A stretch of DNA of 31,653 nucleotides from CAZABC01 sp964483405 (GTDB taxonomy: Bacteria > Chloroflexota > Limnocylindria > Limnocylindrales > CSP1-4). The DNA is taken from assembly GCA_964483405.1 (NCBI GenBank), contig CAZABC010000026.1, positions 1-31,653 on the forward strand, given 5' to 3'. The position numbers and the translations under genes are program-made. A model generated the notes under the pieces. The model ran no database searches, was not told where the DNA came from, and saw only the letters and a program-made list of their open reading frames with translations. This document shows, one piece after another, positions 24,196 through 31,653 of this stretch (positions within the stretch are counted from its first letter, which is position 1; the number at the start of each line of letters is the position of its first letter).

Positions 24196-24897
24196 TCAGC
24201 CGCAGGCGACCGGCTTGGGGGTCGGGTGCGCCTCGGCTGGATCGGCCGGCCCCGAGGAGAGGGGCATCGCGACGACCTGGAGCTTCGGGATCGTCCCCTT
24301 CGGCCCCTCGGAGGTCTGGAGCCAGAGCTGCTCCTCGCGGGCGGCGAGCGGCCGGTCGAGCGTCGTCTGATGGCGGAGGACCTCGGTGATCTCGTACAGG
24401 TGGAGCCGGTCGTCGCTCGTGTAGACCTGGACGAGCATGCCGAGCATCCGAGCCCCGTTCCGACGCTCCGATTCGGTCAGCAGCGGCAGGAACATCCCGG
24501 TCCTGGCGTGGGCGTAGAGGTACGTCGCCGCGGGTTCACCGGGCTGGCCGAGCTGGCGGATGTACATCGCGACGTCGCACGGCGGATAGGTGTCCGGCCC
24601 TTCCATGACCGGCAGGTCGATCTTCAGGGCCGGGATGACCACCCGGGTGGCGGTCGCCCGCTCGACCGAGGCGCTCGGCGCCGGCGAGGCCGACGGCGAG
24701 GCCGGCGGCGGACTCGGCCGGACGCTCGGGCTCGGCGCCGGCGTCGCCGTGACGACGGGCGACGGCGAGACACCGGCGGAGCCGGAGGCCGGGACCGGAT
24801 CGAGGTAGGAAAGCAGGCCGGCCGCGAGCAGGGTCACCCCGGCCGCCGTCAGGACGGCGGGCGCGAGTCGCGTTCGGATCCGGTCGGCGAGGGTCAT
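24196..24897 (-). CDS. Sortase-like exported protein with Ser at the nucleophile position
   Basis: A 233-residue protein: one N-terminal membrane helix (about 12-32), a Ser/Pro/Ala-rich linker (about 38-78) and a sortase-type domain. The domain starts with TRVVIPALKIDLPV (84-97), as in class D/E sortases. The catalytic histidine is plausible at H130 in TYLYAHARTG. The usual LxTC nucleophile position reads LWLQTSEG, with Ser196 in place of Cys, and the expected Arg a few residues later is a Lys (PKLQVV). Cysteines occur only at 107 and 232. It is probably anchored outside the membrane, but transpeptidase activity is doubtful. ATG 24897 follows a TACGAT -10-like box by 10 bp; another ATG lies at 24909. 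It is divergent from the TlpA-like gene. Confidence 0.7.
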   Translation of the reverse strand: MTLADRIRTRLAPAVLTAAGVTLLAAGLLSYLDPVPASGSAGVSPSPVVTATPAPSPSVRPSPPPASPSASPAPSASVERATATRVVIPALKIDLPVMEGPDTYPPCDVAMYIRQLGQPGEPAATYLYAHARTGMFLPLLTESERRNGARMLGMLVQVYTSDDRLHLYEITEVLRHQTTLDRPLAAREEQLWLQTSEGPKGTIPKLQVVAMPLSSGPADPAEAHPTPKPVACG

Positions 24898-24907
24898 CGG
24901 CGCGGGC

Positions 24908-24913
24908 ATCGTA
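24908..24913 (-). promoter_or_regulatory. Possible -10 box for the sortase-like gene
   Basis: On the minus strand TACGAT ends 10 bp before the ATG at 24897. Transcription would start within a few bases of the ATG, so the mRNA would be nearly leaderless. If so, the ATG at 24909 would not be transcribed as a start. No good -35 is seen. Confidence 0.35.
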
Positions 24914-25065
24914 TCCCAGGGTTCGGTCGAGAGCCCCGGTCGGTTGGTACCGTGATCGGTCGGGACCTTCGCCGGACGATGACGGCCGTCGCGCCGCCGC
25001 CGTGACGTGGCGCGCGGGCACCGCCCGGCGGCCCGCCGGCCGCAGGGTCCCGCCGCCGGTCGTCC

Positions 25066-25074
25066 TGCTACGCT
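25066..25074 (+). promoter_or_regulatory. Extended -10 promoter element for the TlpA-like gene
   Basis: TGCTACGCT fits TGnTAnnnT, with the hexamer TACGCT ending 8 bp before the ATG at 25083. The transcript would be leaderless or almost so. No Shine-Dalgarno sequence is visible before this ATG, which agrees. Confidence 0.45.
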
Positions 25075-25082
25075 TCGCGGCC

Positions 25083-25745
25083 ATGGGACCCCGTCTCGCG
25101 ATCGTGGCCGGCGTCGTGGCCGGGATCCTCGTCGCCGCCCTCGCGCTCGGGGCGCTCGTCGCATTCCTGCCGCCGGTCGCGGTCCCGACGCCGCCGACGG
25201 CCTCCGCCTCGCCCGAGCCGTCGGCCTCGCCGGAGCCGAGCGCCGGGCCGTCCGGCCCGCCGTCGTCCACTCCCGCGTCGCCCTCCGGGGAGCCGTCGGA
25301 GGCCCCGTTCATGATCGGCGAGCCGGCGCCAGCCCTCGACGTCGAGCAGCTGGGCGGCGGCCGGATCGACCTCGCCGCGCTCCGGGGCCAGCCGGTCTGG
25401 GTCAACTTCATGGCGACGTGGTGCCCGCCCTGCCGCGACGAGCTGCCGCTGATGACCGACTTCGCCAGCCGCTACGCGGACACGGGGCTCGTGGTCATCG
25501 CCGTCGACGTCGAGGAGGACGAGGCCGTCGTCACCCCGTTCATGGCCGAGCTCGGCGTGACGTTCCCGGTCGGCCTCGACACCGACGGCGCCGCGAGCGA
25601 CGCCTGGCGGGTCGCCTCGCTGCCGATCCACTTCTGGGTCGACGCGTCCGGGGTCATCCGCGACGGGGCGGTCGGCGGCATCGGCCCCGACGTCATGGCC
25701 GCCGGGCTCGAGTCGATCCTGCCGGGCATCGACGTCGAGCCCTGA
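25083..25745 (+). CDS. Membrane-anchored TlpA/ResA-like thioredoxin
   Basis: The 220-residue protein has an N-terminal membrane anchor (about 5-29), a Ser/Pro/Ala-rich linker (33-75) and a thioredoxin-fold domain of the TlpA/ResA type. The active site is WCPPC at 113-117 in MATWCPPCRDELPLM, and the cis-proline loop is ASLPIHFWVD. Such proteins reduce or exchange disulfides outside the membrane, for example during cytochrome maturation. I chose ATG 25083 because the anchor begins there and a -10 element precedes it; the frame is open upstream to a GTG at 25002. The linker resembles that of the divergent sortase-like gene. It converges on the nuo operon. Confidence 0.9.
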   Translation: MGPRLAIVAGVVAGILVAALALGALVAFLPPVAVPTPPTASASPEPSASPEPSAGPSGPPSSTPASPSGEPSEAPFMIGEPAPALDVEQLGGGRIDLAALRGQPVWVNFMATWCPPCRDELPLMTDFASRYADTGLVVIAVDVEEDEAVVTPFMAELGVTFPVGLDTDGAASDAWRVASLPIHFWVDASGVIRDGAVGGIGPDVMAAGLESILPGIDVEP

Positions 25746-25765
25746 GGGTCGCCGGGTCCGGGCGT

Positions 25766-25783
25766 GCCGGGCGTCGCCCCGGC
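25766..25783. terminator. GC hairpin at the junction with the nuo operon
   Basis: GCCGGG (25766-25771) and CCCGGC (25778-25783) form a 6-bp stem with a 6-base loop in the 58-bp gap between the convergent TlpA-like gene and nuoN. No T-tract follows on either strand. The gap also holds a short direct repeat (GGGTCGCC at both ends). Confidence 0.45.
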
Positions 25784-25803
25784 GCTCGCACCCTGGGGTC
25801 GCC

Positions 25804-27297
25804 CTACGGCAGCGCGGACTCGACCTCGGTCGACACGGCCTCGGCGGCCGCGCGCGCCGCGTCGAGGACCGGGACCGGCCAGTTCGGCAGCACGCCGAGC
25901 ATGATCGTGCCGACCATCGCGACGACGAGGCCGGTCCGCATCAGGCCGCCCCGGCTGACCGGCGCCGGCTCGCCGACGGCGTCGCGCATGAACATGTAGA
26001 CGACGACCCGGAGGTAGTAGAAGGCGGCGGCGGCGGCGTTGAGCACGGCGATGACGGCGAGGACCGTCAATGGCCCGCCGGCCTGGACGGCGGACAGGAT
26101 GACCAGCGCCTTGGCGAAGAAGCCGGCGGTCGGCGGGATGCCGGTGAGGCTGAGCAGGAACAGCGTCAGGAGGATCGCCAGGAACGGCTCGCGGCGCCCG
26201 AGCCCGGCGAACGAGTCGAGCCCCGAGGTCACGCCCTGGCGCTTCTGGATCGCGGCGACGACGGCGAACGCGCCGAGGTTCATGAAGGCGTAGGCCGCCC
26301 CGTAGTAGAGCAGGCCCTCGAGCCCCTCCAGCTCGCCGGCCGCGTAGGCCGCCAACCCGACGAGCATGTAGCCGGTGTGGGCGATCGAGGAGTAGGCGAG
26401 CATCCGCTTGACGTTGCCCTGGGTCAGGGCGACGAGATTGCCGAGCGTCATCGTCAGCGCCGCCAGGACCATGACGACCGGCAGCCACTGGTCCTCGAGC
26501 GGCCCGAGCGCCTCGACGAAGAGGCGGACGATGAGGGCGAACGCGCCGACCTTCGGCCCGACCGAGAGGTACCCGGTCACCGGCGTCGGCGAGCCCTGGT
26601 ACGCGTCCGGCGTCCAGTAGTGGAACGGGACCGCGGCGATCTTGAAGGCGACGCCGGTCGTGAGGAACGCCAGCCCGAGCGCGAGGCCGGGCGAGATCGA
26701 GCCGCTCGCGGCGATCGCCTCGAGCTCGGCCGCGACACCGGCGATCGACGTCGTGCCGGTCAGGCCCCAGACGAACGACAGGCCGAAGAGGAGGATCGCC
26801 GAGCTGAACGAGCCGAGCAGGAAGTACTTGATCGCCCCCTCGGTCGAGAGCGCGTCGCGCTTGGCGAACCCGGCCAGCATGTAGCCCGGGATGACCATCA
26901 GCTCGAGGCCGAGGAACAGGAGCAGCAGGTCGGTCGAGCCGGAGATCAGCATCGCGCCGGCCATCGCGAAGACGAGGACCGAGGCGAACTCGGCGAGCGG
27001 CAGGTCGCGGGCCCCGAGGTACTCGGGGGCGAACATGATCGTGAGGGCGACGATCGCGACGAAGAGCAGGTCGAGGAAGGTCGTCAGCGCGTCGACGGTG
27101 TAGGCGCCGCCGAAGGCCGTCCCCTCGCTCCGCCCGACGAGCACGACGAGCGCGGCGACGACCGCGAGCCCGACGAGCGCGACGGCGGTCGCGATACGGT
27201 CGCGGCCCGGGGCGACGAAGTCGACGAAGAGGATCGCGATCGAGACGAGGGCCGTGGCGACGAGCGGCGCGAGGAGGCTCAGGTCCTGGAAGGTCAT
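25804..27297 (-). CDS. nuoN: NADH-quinone oxidoreductase subunit N
   Basis: A proton-pumping antiporter-like membrane subunit of Complex I, 497 residues with about 14 hydrophobic helices. Conserved parts are the glutamate in LFLGLELMVIPGYML, the lysine segment FKIAAVPFHYWTPDAYQG, SPTPVTGYLSVGPK, the lysine/histidine stretch NVKRMLAYSSIAHTGYML, and SLTGIPPTAGFFAK. Its ATG overlaps the nuoM stop (ATGA). It is the last gene of the operon, as in most nuo clusters. Confidence 0.96.
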   Translation of the reverse strand: MTFQDLSLLAPLVATALVSIAILFVDFVAPGRDRIATAVALVGLAVVAALVVLVGRSEGTAFGGAYTVDALTTFLDLLFVAIVALTIMFAPEYLGARDLPLAEFASVLVFAMAGAMLISGSTDLLLLFLGLELMVIPGYMLAGFAKRDALSTEGAIKYFLLGSFSSAILLFGLSFVWGLTGTTSIAGVAAELEAIAASGSISPGLALGLAFLTTGVAFKIAAVPFHYWTPDAYQGSPTPVTGYLSVGPKVGAFALIVRLFVEALGPLEDQWLPVVMVLAALTMTLGNLVALTQGNVKRMLAYSSIAHTGYMLVGLAAYAAGELEGLEGLLYYGAAYAFMNLGAFAVVAAIQKRQGVTSGLDSFAGLGRREPFLAILLTLFLLSLTGIPPTAGFFAKALVILSAVQAGGPLTVLAVIAVLNAAAAAFYYLRVVVYMFMRDAVGEPAPVSRGGLMRTGLVVAMVGTIMLGVLPNWPVPVLDAARAAAEAVSTEVESALP

Positions 27298-28949
27298 CGG
27301 GTCGCTCCCCCGGTCGCCGGCCGCCGCTCGCCGACGGCGAGGGCGTAGACGGCGCGGGCGACGATCCCGGCCAGGAGCAGCGCGGCCGCGGCGCCGATGA
27401 AGAGCGGATCGACCGAGACCGCGGTCCCGACCGAGACGGCCGCCAGCGTGTCGGCGACGGTCCCGGCGACGAGGTCGGTCAGCAGCCCGGGGAAGAGCCC
27501 GAAGATGACGACGAGGATGCCGAGCGGCGCGAGCGTCAGGATCTCGACCGGGCGCATGTCGACGAGGTGATCCCCGAGGCCCCGCAGGAACTGCGACAGC
27601 TCGCCGAAGGCGACCCGCTGGAACATCCAGAGCAGGTACGCGGCGGCGAGGATCATGCAGAGCGTCGCGACGAGCGCGGCGAGCGGGAGGGCCTCGTACG
27701 TCCCGACGAGGACGAGGAACTCGCCGACGAAGCCCGACAGGCCGGGCAGGCCGGCCGAGGCGAAGACGAAGAACCCGAATACCGCGGCGTAGACCGGGAG
27801 GGGGCCGCCGAGGCCGCCCATCTTGGCGATCGTCCGGTCGTGCGTCCGCTCGTAGATGACCCCGACCAGGAGGAAGAGCGCGCCGGTGATCAGGCCGTGG
27901 TTGATCATCTGGAGGATCGCGCCCTGCAGGCCGATCTCGTTGAAGACGAAGATGCCGAGGGTGACGAAGCCCATGTGGCTCACCGACGAGTAGGCGACGA
28001 GCTTCTTGAGGTCGGGCTGGACGAGGGCCACGATCGCGCCGTAGATGATCGCGATGAGCGACAGGACGATGACGACGGGGGCGAACGTCTGGGCGGCGTC
28101 GGGGAAGAGCGGCAGGGCGAATCGGATGAAGCCATACCCACCGAGCTTGAGCAGGATCGCGGCGAGGATGACCGAGCCGGCCGTCGGCGCCTCGACGTGG
28201 GCGTCGGGCAGCCAGGTGTGGAACGGGAACATCGGGACCTTGATCGCGAAGGCGAGGAAGAAGGCGACGAACGCGGCCAGCTGGAGCTCGATCCCGAAGC
28301 CGCCACCGGCCGCGTAGGCCCGCAGGAGCTCGAGGTCGAAGGCGCCCGCCCAGGACCCCGTCGTCTCCTGGTAGGCGTAGGCCGTCGCGAGGATGGCGAC
28401 GAGCATCAGGAGCGAGCCGACGAGCGTGTAGAGGACGAACTTGATCGTCGCGTAGATCCGGTTCGCGCCGCCCCAGATCCCGATGATCAGGTACATCGGG
28501 ACGAGGACGACCTCCCAGAAGATGTAGAACAGGAAGAGGTCGAGCGAGACGAAGACCCCGATCATGCCGACCTCGAGGACCAGGAAGGAGATCATGTACT
28601 CCTTCACCCGGTCCCGGATCGGCCCGAAGCTCGCGAGGATGCTGATCCAGGTCAGCGTCGTCGTCAGGACGACGAGCGCGACGGCCAGCCCGTCGACGCC
28701 GACCTTGTACTGGATGCCGAAGGCCGGGATCCAGTCCATCGCCTCCTGGTAGAGGAAGCCGGGTCGCCCGGGCGCGAAGCCGACGAGCAGGAGCAGGCTC
28801 ACGACCCACGTCGCGAGCGCCGTCCCGAGGGCCACCCAGCGCTGGGCGTCGACCGCGGACCGCGGGATGAGGGCGATGAGGATCGCCCCGGCGAGCGGCA
28901 GGAAGGTGATGACCGAGAGGATCGGCAGCTCGGTGATCGAGGTGGTCAT
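27294..28949 (-). CDS. nuoM: NADH-quinone oxidoreductase subunit M
   Basis: The 551-residue antiporter-like proton pump subunit of Complex I. Diagnostic parts are FYIFWEVVLVPMYLIIGIWGG with the key glutamate, FAIKVPMFPFHTWLPDAHVE with the lysine and histidine, APTAGSVILAAILLKLGGYG, LKKLVAYSSVSHMGFV, INHGLITGALFLLVG and GLPGLSGFVGEFLVL. The start ATG at 28949 lies 8 bp after the nuoL stop. It overlaps nuoN by 4 bases. Confidence 0.97.
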   Translation of the reverse strand: MTTSITELPILSVITFLPLAGAILIALIPRSAVDAQRWVALGTALATWVVSLLLLVGFAPGRPGFLYQEAMDWIPAFGIQYKVGVDGLAVALVVLTTTLTWISILASFGPIRDRVKEYMISFLVLEVGMIGVFVSLDLFLFYIFWEVVLVPMYLIIGIWGGANRIYATIKFVLYTLVGSLLMLVAILATAYAYQETTGSWAGAFDLELLRAYAAGGGFGIELQLAAFVAFFLAFAIKVPMFPFHTWLPDAHVEAPTAGSVILAAILLKLGGYGFIRFALPLFPDAAQTFAPVVIVLSLIAIIYGAIVALVQPDLKKLVAYSSVSHMGFVTLGIFVFNEIGLQGAILQMINHGLITGALFLLVGVIYERTHDRTIAKMGGLGGPLPVYAAVFGFFVFASAGLPGLSGFVGEFLVLVGTYEALPLAALVATLCMILAAAYLLWMFQRVAFGELSQFLRGLGDHLVDMRPVEILTLAPLGILVVIFGLFPGLLTDLVAGTVADTLAAVSVGTAVSVDPLFIGAAAALLLAGIVARAVYALAVGERRPATGGATR

Positions 28950-28957
28950 CGGTCCGC

Positions 28958-30994
28958 CTATCTCGCCGCGATGAGCAGGTACGACGCGGCCATCACGAGG
29001 AGGCCGATCGCGATGCCGAGGGCGTAGTTCTGGACGCGCCCGGTCTGGACCTGGCGGAGTCCGCGGCCGGCCCCGGCGACCGCGCCGCCGAGGCCGTTGA
29101 CCGTCCCGTCGATGACCGCCCGGTCGAACCACCAGCAGGCCGCGGCGACCCGGCCGCCGACGACGATGAAGAGGAGGTGGTTGAGGTCGTCGAACCACCA
29201 CTTGTTCAGCGAGGCTCGGTAGAGGAACCGGGTGGCGCCGTTGGTCTGGACGACCCGCTCGACCCGCTCCGGCTTCGGGGTGCTCCGGAAGACGAGCCAG
29301 CGGACGCCGAACAGCCACCAGGCGAGGGCGACGCCGGTCGCGGCGACCGCCACGCTCACGAGGATGAGGACGCCGTCGATGCCGAACAGCTGGTACTCGG
29401 TCCCGCCGTGGCCGAGAAGCTCCTCGGCCTCGTGGAAGACCGGCTCGAGCCAGTGCTTGATCGTCGAGTCGCCGAACGGCAGCCCGAGGGCGATCCCGAG
29501 GAGGGCCGACGGGATCGCGAGCAGGACGAGCGGGATGACCATCGTCCACGCCGACTCGTGGACCTTGTCCCAGATCGCCGCCGGCCCGCGCCAGCTGCCC
29601 CAGAAGGTCAGGCCCATCAGCCGGAACATGTAGAAGGCGGTCATGATCGCGACGACGACGCCGATCGCCCAGACCCAGTAGAACCCGAACTTGAACGCCT
29701 CGCCGAGGATCTCGTCCTTGCTGAAGAATCCGGCCAGCGGCGGGATGCCGGCGATCGCGAGCGAGCCGACCAGCATCGTCGCGTACGTCCAGCGGATCTT
29801 CGTCGACAGGCCGCCCATCTTCTTCATGTCCTGCTCCTCGTGGACGGCGTGGATCACCGATCCCGAGCCGAGGAAGAGGAGACCCTTGAAGAAGCCGTGG
29901 GTCATCAGGTGGAAGATCGCCGCGATGAACGCCCCGACGCCGAGCGCCGCGAACATCAGGCCGAGCTGGGACAGCGTCGAGTAGGCGAGGACCCGCTTGA
30001 TGTCGTTCTGGGTGAAGGCGATCGAGGCCGCCAGGATCGAGGTGAAGATGCCGACGGCGGCGACGACGACCATCGCCTCGGGGGCCTGGGCGAAGATCGG
30101 GTTGGCCCGGGCGACGAGGTAGACGCCGGCGTTGACCATCGTCGCGGCGTGGATGAGGGCCGAGACCGGCGTCGGGCCCTCCATCGCGTCGGGCAGCCAG
30201 ACGTGGAGCGGGAACTGGGCGCTCTTGCCGACCGCACCGCAGAAGAGCAGCAGGGCGATCAGGACGATCTGCTCCGCCGGCAGCTCACCGATCCGCTCGA
30301 ACGTCTCGCGGATGTCGAGGGTCCCCAGGAGGACGAAGATGGCCATGATCCCGAGGGCGAACCCGACGTCGCCGACGCGGTTGACGATGAACGCCTTCTT
30401 CGCCGCGAGGGCCGCGCTCCGCTTGCGGTACCAGAAGCCGATCAGGAGGTAGCTCGACAGGCCGACGAGCTCCCAGGCGACGAAGACGACGAGCCAGGCG
30501 TCGGCGAGGACGAGCAGCAGCATCGAGAACATGAACAGGTTCAGGTAGGCGAAGAACCGCCAGAACCCGGGGTCGTGGTGCATGTAGCCGATGCTGTAGA
30601 CGTGGACGAGCATGCCGATCGTCGTCACGACGATGAGGAGGCAGGCCGTCAGGTTGTCGACGAACAGGCCGACCGAGACCTCGAAGCCGCCCTCGAGCGG
30701 GATCCACTGCCAGAGGGTGACGCCGTAGCCGGTCTCGCCGAACGGCTCGCCGCCGGTCAGCGCCGTGGCGCAGACGGCCATCGCGACGACCCACGAGGCG
30801 ATGACGAGCCCGACCGGCACGAGGTGGGCCCGCCGGCCGAGGCGTCGCCCGACGGCGGCGGTGAACAGGAAGCCGAGGATCGGCAGGAGCGGGATGAGCG
30901 GCAGGAGGAGGTCCCAGGTCCCGCCGGCGACGGCCTCGCCCGACCCCTCCGTGGCGGCGAGGATGGCTCCGCCGAGCGCGTGGAGCGACGTCAT
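28958..30994 (-). CDS. nuoL: NADH-quinone oxidoreductase subunit L
   Basis: The 678-residue distal antiporter-like subunit of Complex I, including the long lateral helix region at the C-terminus. Recognisable parts are FVAWELVGLSSYLLIGFWY with the conserved glutamate, NRVGDVGFALGI, GKSAQFPLHVWLPDAMEG, PTPVSALIHAATMVNAGVYL, IKRVLAYSTLSQLGLM and AGIPPLAGFFSKDEIL. The ATG at 30994 follows the nuoK stop by 10 bp. The length agrees with the family. Confidence 0.97.
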   Translation of the reverse strand: MTSLHALGGAILAATEGSGEAVAGGTWDLLLPLIPLLPILGFLFTAAVGRRLGRRAHLVPVGLVIASWVVAMAVCATALTGGEPFGETGYGVTLWQWIPLEGGFEVSVGLFVDNLTACLLIVVTTIGMLVHVYSIGYMHHDPGFWRFFAYLNLFMFSMLLLVLADAWLVVFVAWELVGLSSYLLIGFWYRKRSAALAAKKAFIVNRVGDVGFALGIMAIFVLLGTLDIRETFERIGELPAEQIVLIALLLFCGAVGKSAQFPLHVWLPDAMEGPTPVSALIHAATMVNAGVYLVARANPIFAQAPEAMVVVAAVGIFTSILAASIAFTQNDIKRVLAYSTLSQLGLMFAALGVGAFIAAIFHLMTHGFFKGLLFLGSGSVIHAVHEEQDMKKMGGLSTKIRWTYATMLVGSLAIAGIPPLAGFFSKDEILGEAFKFGFYWVWAIGVVVAIMTAFYMFRLMGLTFWGSWRGPAAIWDKVHESAWTMVIPLVLLAIPSALLGIALGLPFGDSTIKHWLEPVFHEAEELLGHGGTEYQLFGIDGVLILVSVAVAATGVALAWWLFGVRWLVFRSTPKPERVERVVQTNGATRFLYRASLNKWWFDDLNHLLFIVVGGRVAAACWWFDRAVIDGTVNGLGGAVAGAGRGLRQVQTGRVQNYALGIAIGLLVMAASYLLIAAR

Positions 30995-31004
30995 CGGGTC
31001 CGCC

Positions 31005-31316
31005 TCATTCGCGCATCGCGTCGTACTCGTCGACGAGCGGCGTACGGCGGTTCCGGAAGATCGCGATGACGATCGCGAGCCCGACGGTGACCTCCGCCGC
31101 GGCGACGGCCATCACCATCAGGGCGATGACCGAGGCGTGGACCCGCAGCTCCGGCGTGAACGCGCCGAAGGCGAGGATGGACAGGTTCACGGCGTTGAGC
31201 ATCAGCTCGACCGACATCAGCATGCTGATCGCGTTGCGGCGAGCCAGGAACCCGAACGTGCCGATCGCGAACAGGATGCCGGCGAGGATGAGGTAGGCGT
31301 CGAGGGAGTCGCTCAC
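31005..31316 (-). CDS. nuoK: NADH-quinone oxidoreductase subunit K
   Basis: A small three-helix Complex I subunit of 103 residues, the usual length. It has the two conserved membrane glutamates in MLMSVELMLNAVNL and in VMAVAAAEVTVGLAIVIAIF. The GTG at 31316 overlaps the nuoJ stop (GTGA). Confidence 0.97.
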   Translation of the reverse strand: MSDSLDAYLILAGILFAIGTFGFLARRNAISMLMSVELMLNAVNLSILAFGAFTPELRVHASVIALMVMAVAAAEVTVGLAIVIAIFRNRRTPLVDEYDAMRE

Positions 31317-31653
31317 GAGTCCCGGCTCTCCTCCCGCTTGGCGAGGAAGACCCCGCCGACGACGGCCGCGAGGAGGAGGACGCTGACGACCTCGAATGCC
31401 AGGACGTACTCGTCGAAGAGCAGCCGGGCGACCGAGTCGGTCGCGGTGTGGAGCCGCTCGGCGACCGCGCCCCAGTCCGTCGCCGTGACGGCGACGGCGA
31501 TGCCCAGGGCGAGGACGAGGGCGGCGATCGCGGCCGGCACCGCCTGGGTCTGGAAGACGAGCCGGATCGGCGCCGCCTTCGTCTGGGTGAGCATGATCGC
31601 GAAGAGGATGAGGACGCTGATCGCACCCATGTAGACGAGGACCTGGGCGGCCG
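31313..31653 (-). CDS. nuoJ: NADH-quinone oxidoreductase subunit J, 5' end outside window
   Basis: The C-terminal 112 residues or so of NuoJ, a membrane subunit of Complex I. It reads in frame to the window edge through AAQVLVYMGAISVLILFAIMLTQ, where the VY(V/M)GAISVLILF stretch is the family hallmark. Further helices follow (AVPAAIAALVLALGIAVAV and YVLAFEVVSVLLLAAVVGGVFLA). An ATG at 31630 is internal and not the true start. The earlier helices and upstream nuo genes lie beyond the window. Confidence 0.94.
   Translation of the reverse strand, partial: AAQVLVYMGAISVLILFAIMLTQTKAAPIRLVFQTQAVPAAIAALVLALGIAVAVTATDWGAVAERLHTATDSVARLLFDEYVLAFEVVSVLLLAAVVGGVFLAKREESRDS

Noticed and set aside
25741..25800. 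GGGTCGCC direct repeats flanking the hairpin before nuoN, considered as an attachment or insertion footprint
   Set aside because: Eight bases of GC-rich repeat are expected by chance here, and no mobile gene is nearby.
26377..31069. Long plus-strand frames opposite nuoL, nuoM and nuoN
   Set aside because: They are shadows of the nuo genes, with Glu/Asp/Arg-rich composition typical of antisense reading of membrane protein genes.

Overview
This is a very GC-rich bacterial chromosome segment, probably from a metagenome-assembled scaffold because it contains a run of exactly 100 N. The start of the replication cluster (dnaA, dnaN, recF, dciA), a Complex I operon (nuoJKLMN) and actinobacterial-style phosphoinositide lipid genes occur together with DUF2723 and PMT-type membrane glycosyltransferases. 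My best guess is a high-GC Chloroflexota lineage (Limnocylindria-like) or a neighbouring terrabacterial phylum. That is inference; no rRNA or other decisive marker is present.

Layout. (1) 1-3734, plus strand: the 3' end of dnaA, a 425-bp intergenic region with features of oriC, then dnaN, recF and dciA. (2) 3731-7403, plus strand: a promoter overlapping the dciA stop, a membrane PP2C-like/beta-propeller protein, a rhomboid protease and a bifunctional-nuclease (DUF151) protein. (3) 7416-11277, minus strand: three overlapping genes for surface glycosylation (a GT-C membrane protein, a DUF2723 GT-C enzyme and a GT2 polyprenyl-phosphate-type glycosyltransferase). (4) 11307-16559, plus strand: a 1750-residue protein that appears to fuse two GT-C glycosyltransferases, the second carrying a large propeller-like insert. 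(5) 16581-22977, minus strand: an operon for phosphatidylinositol-mannoside-like lipids (ArsR regulator, CDP-alcohol phosphatidyltransferase, inositol-phosphate synthase, two LpxL/PatA-type acyltransferases, a PHP phosphoesterase and a PimA-like GT4), interrupted by the assembly gap. (6) 23171-25745: a CorA-like channel on the plus strand, a sortase-like protein on the minus strand and a TlpA-like thioredoxin on the plus strand. (7) 25804-31653, minus strand: nuoJ (cut by the window edge), nuoK, nuoL, nuoM and nuoN.

How it fits together. Apart from replication and respiration, the window is mostly an envelope-building region. Inositol-1-phosphate made by Ino1 and a CDP-diacylglycerol-type donor would be joined by the phosphatidyltransferase, mannosylated by the PimA-like enzyme and acylated by the two acyltransferases. 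The GT2 and GT-C enzymes could make lipid-linked sugars and transfer them to proteins outside the membrane. Three exported proteins here carry Ser/Pro/Ala-rich low-complexity segments, which are plausible acceptors for PMT-type O-glycosylation.

Regulatory reading. The phosphoinositide operon has the best sigma70-type promoter in the window (TTGACA-N17-TAGCAT), with a 9-bp inverted repeat whose first arm overlaps the -10 box, directly upstream of its own ArsR gene. All four convergent gene junctions carry GC-rich inverted repeats without a T-tract. Several other genes have a -10-like hexamer so close to the start codon that leaderless mRNAs are likely. I saw no tRNA, rRNA, CRISPR array, insertion sequence or prophage. 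Many long reading frames opposite these genes are artefacts of high GC.
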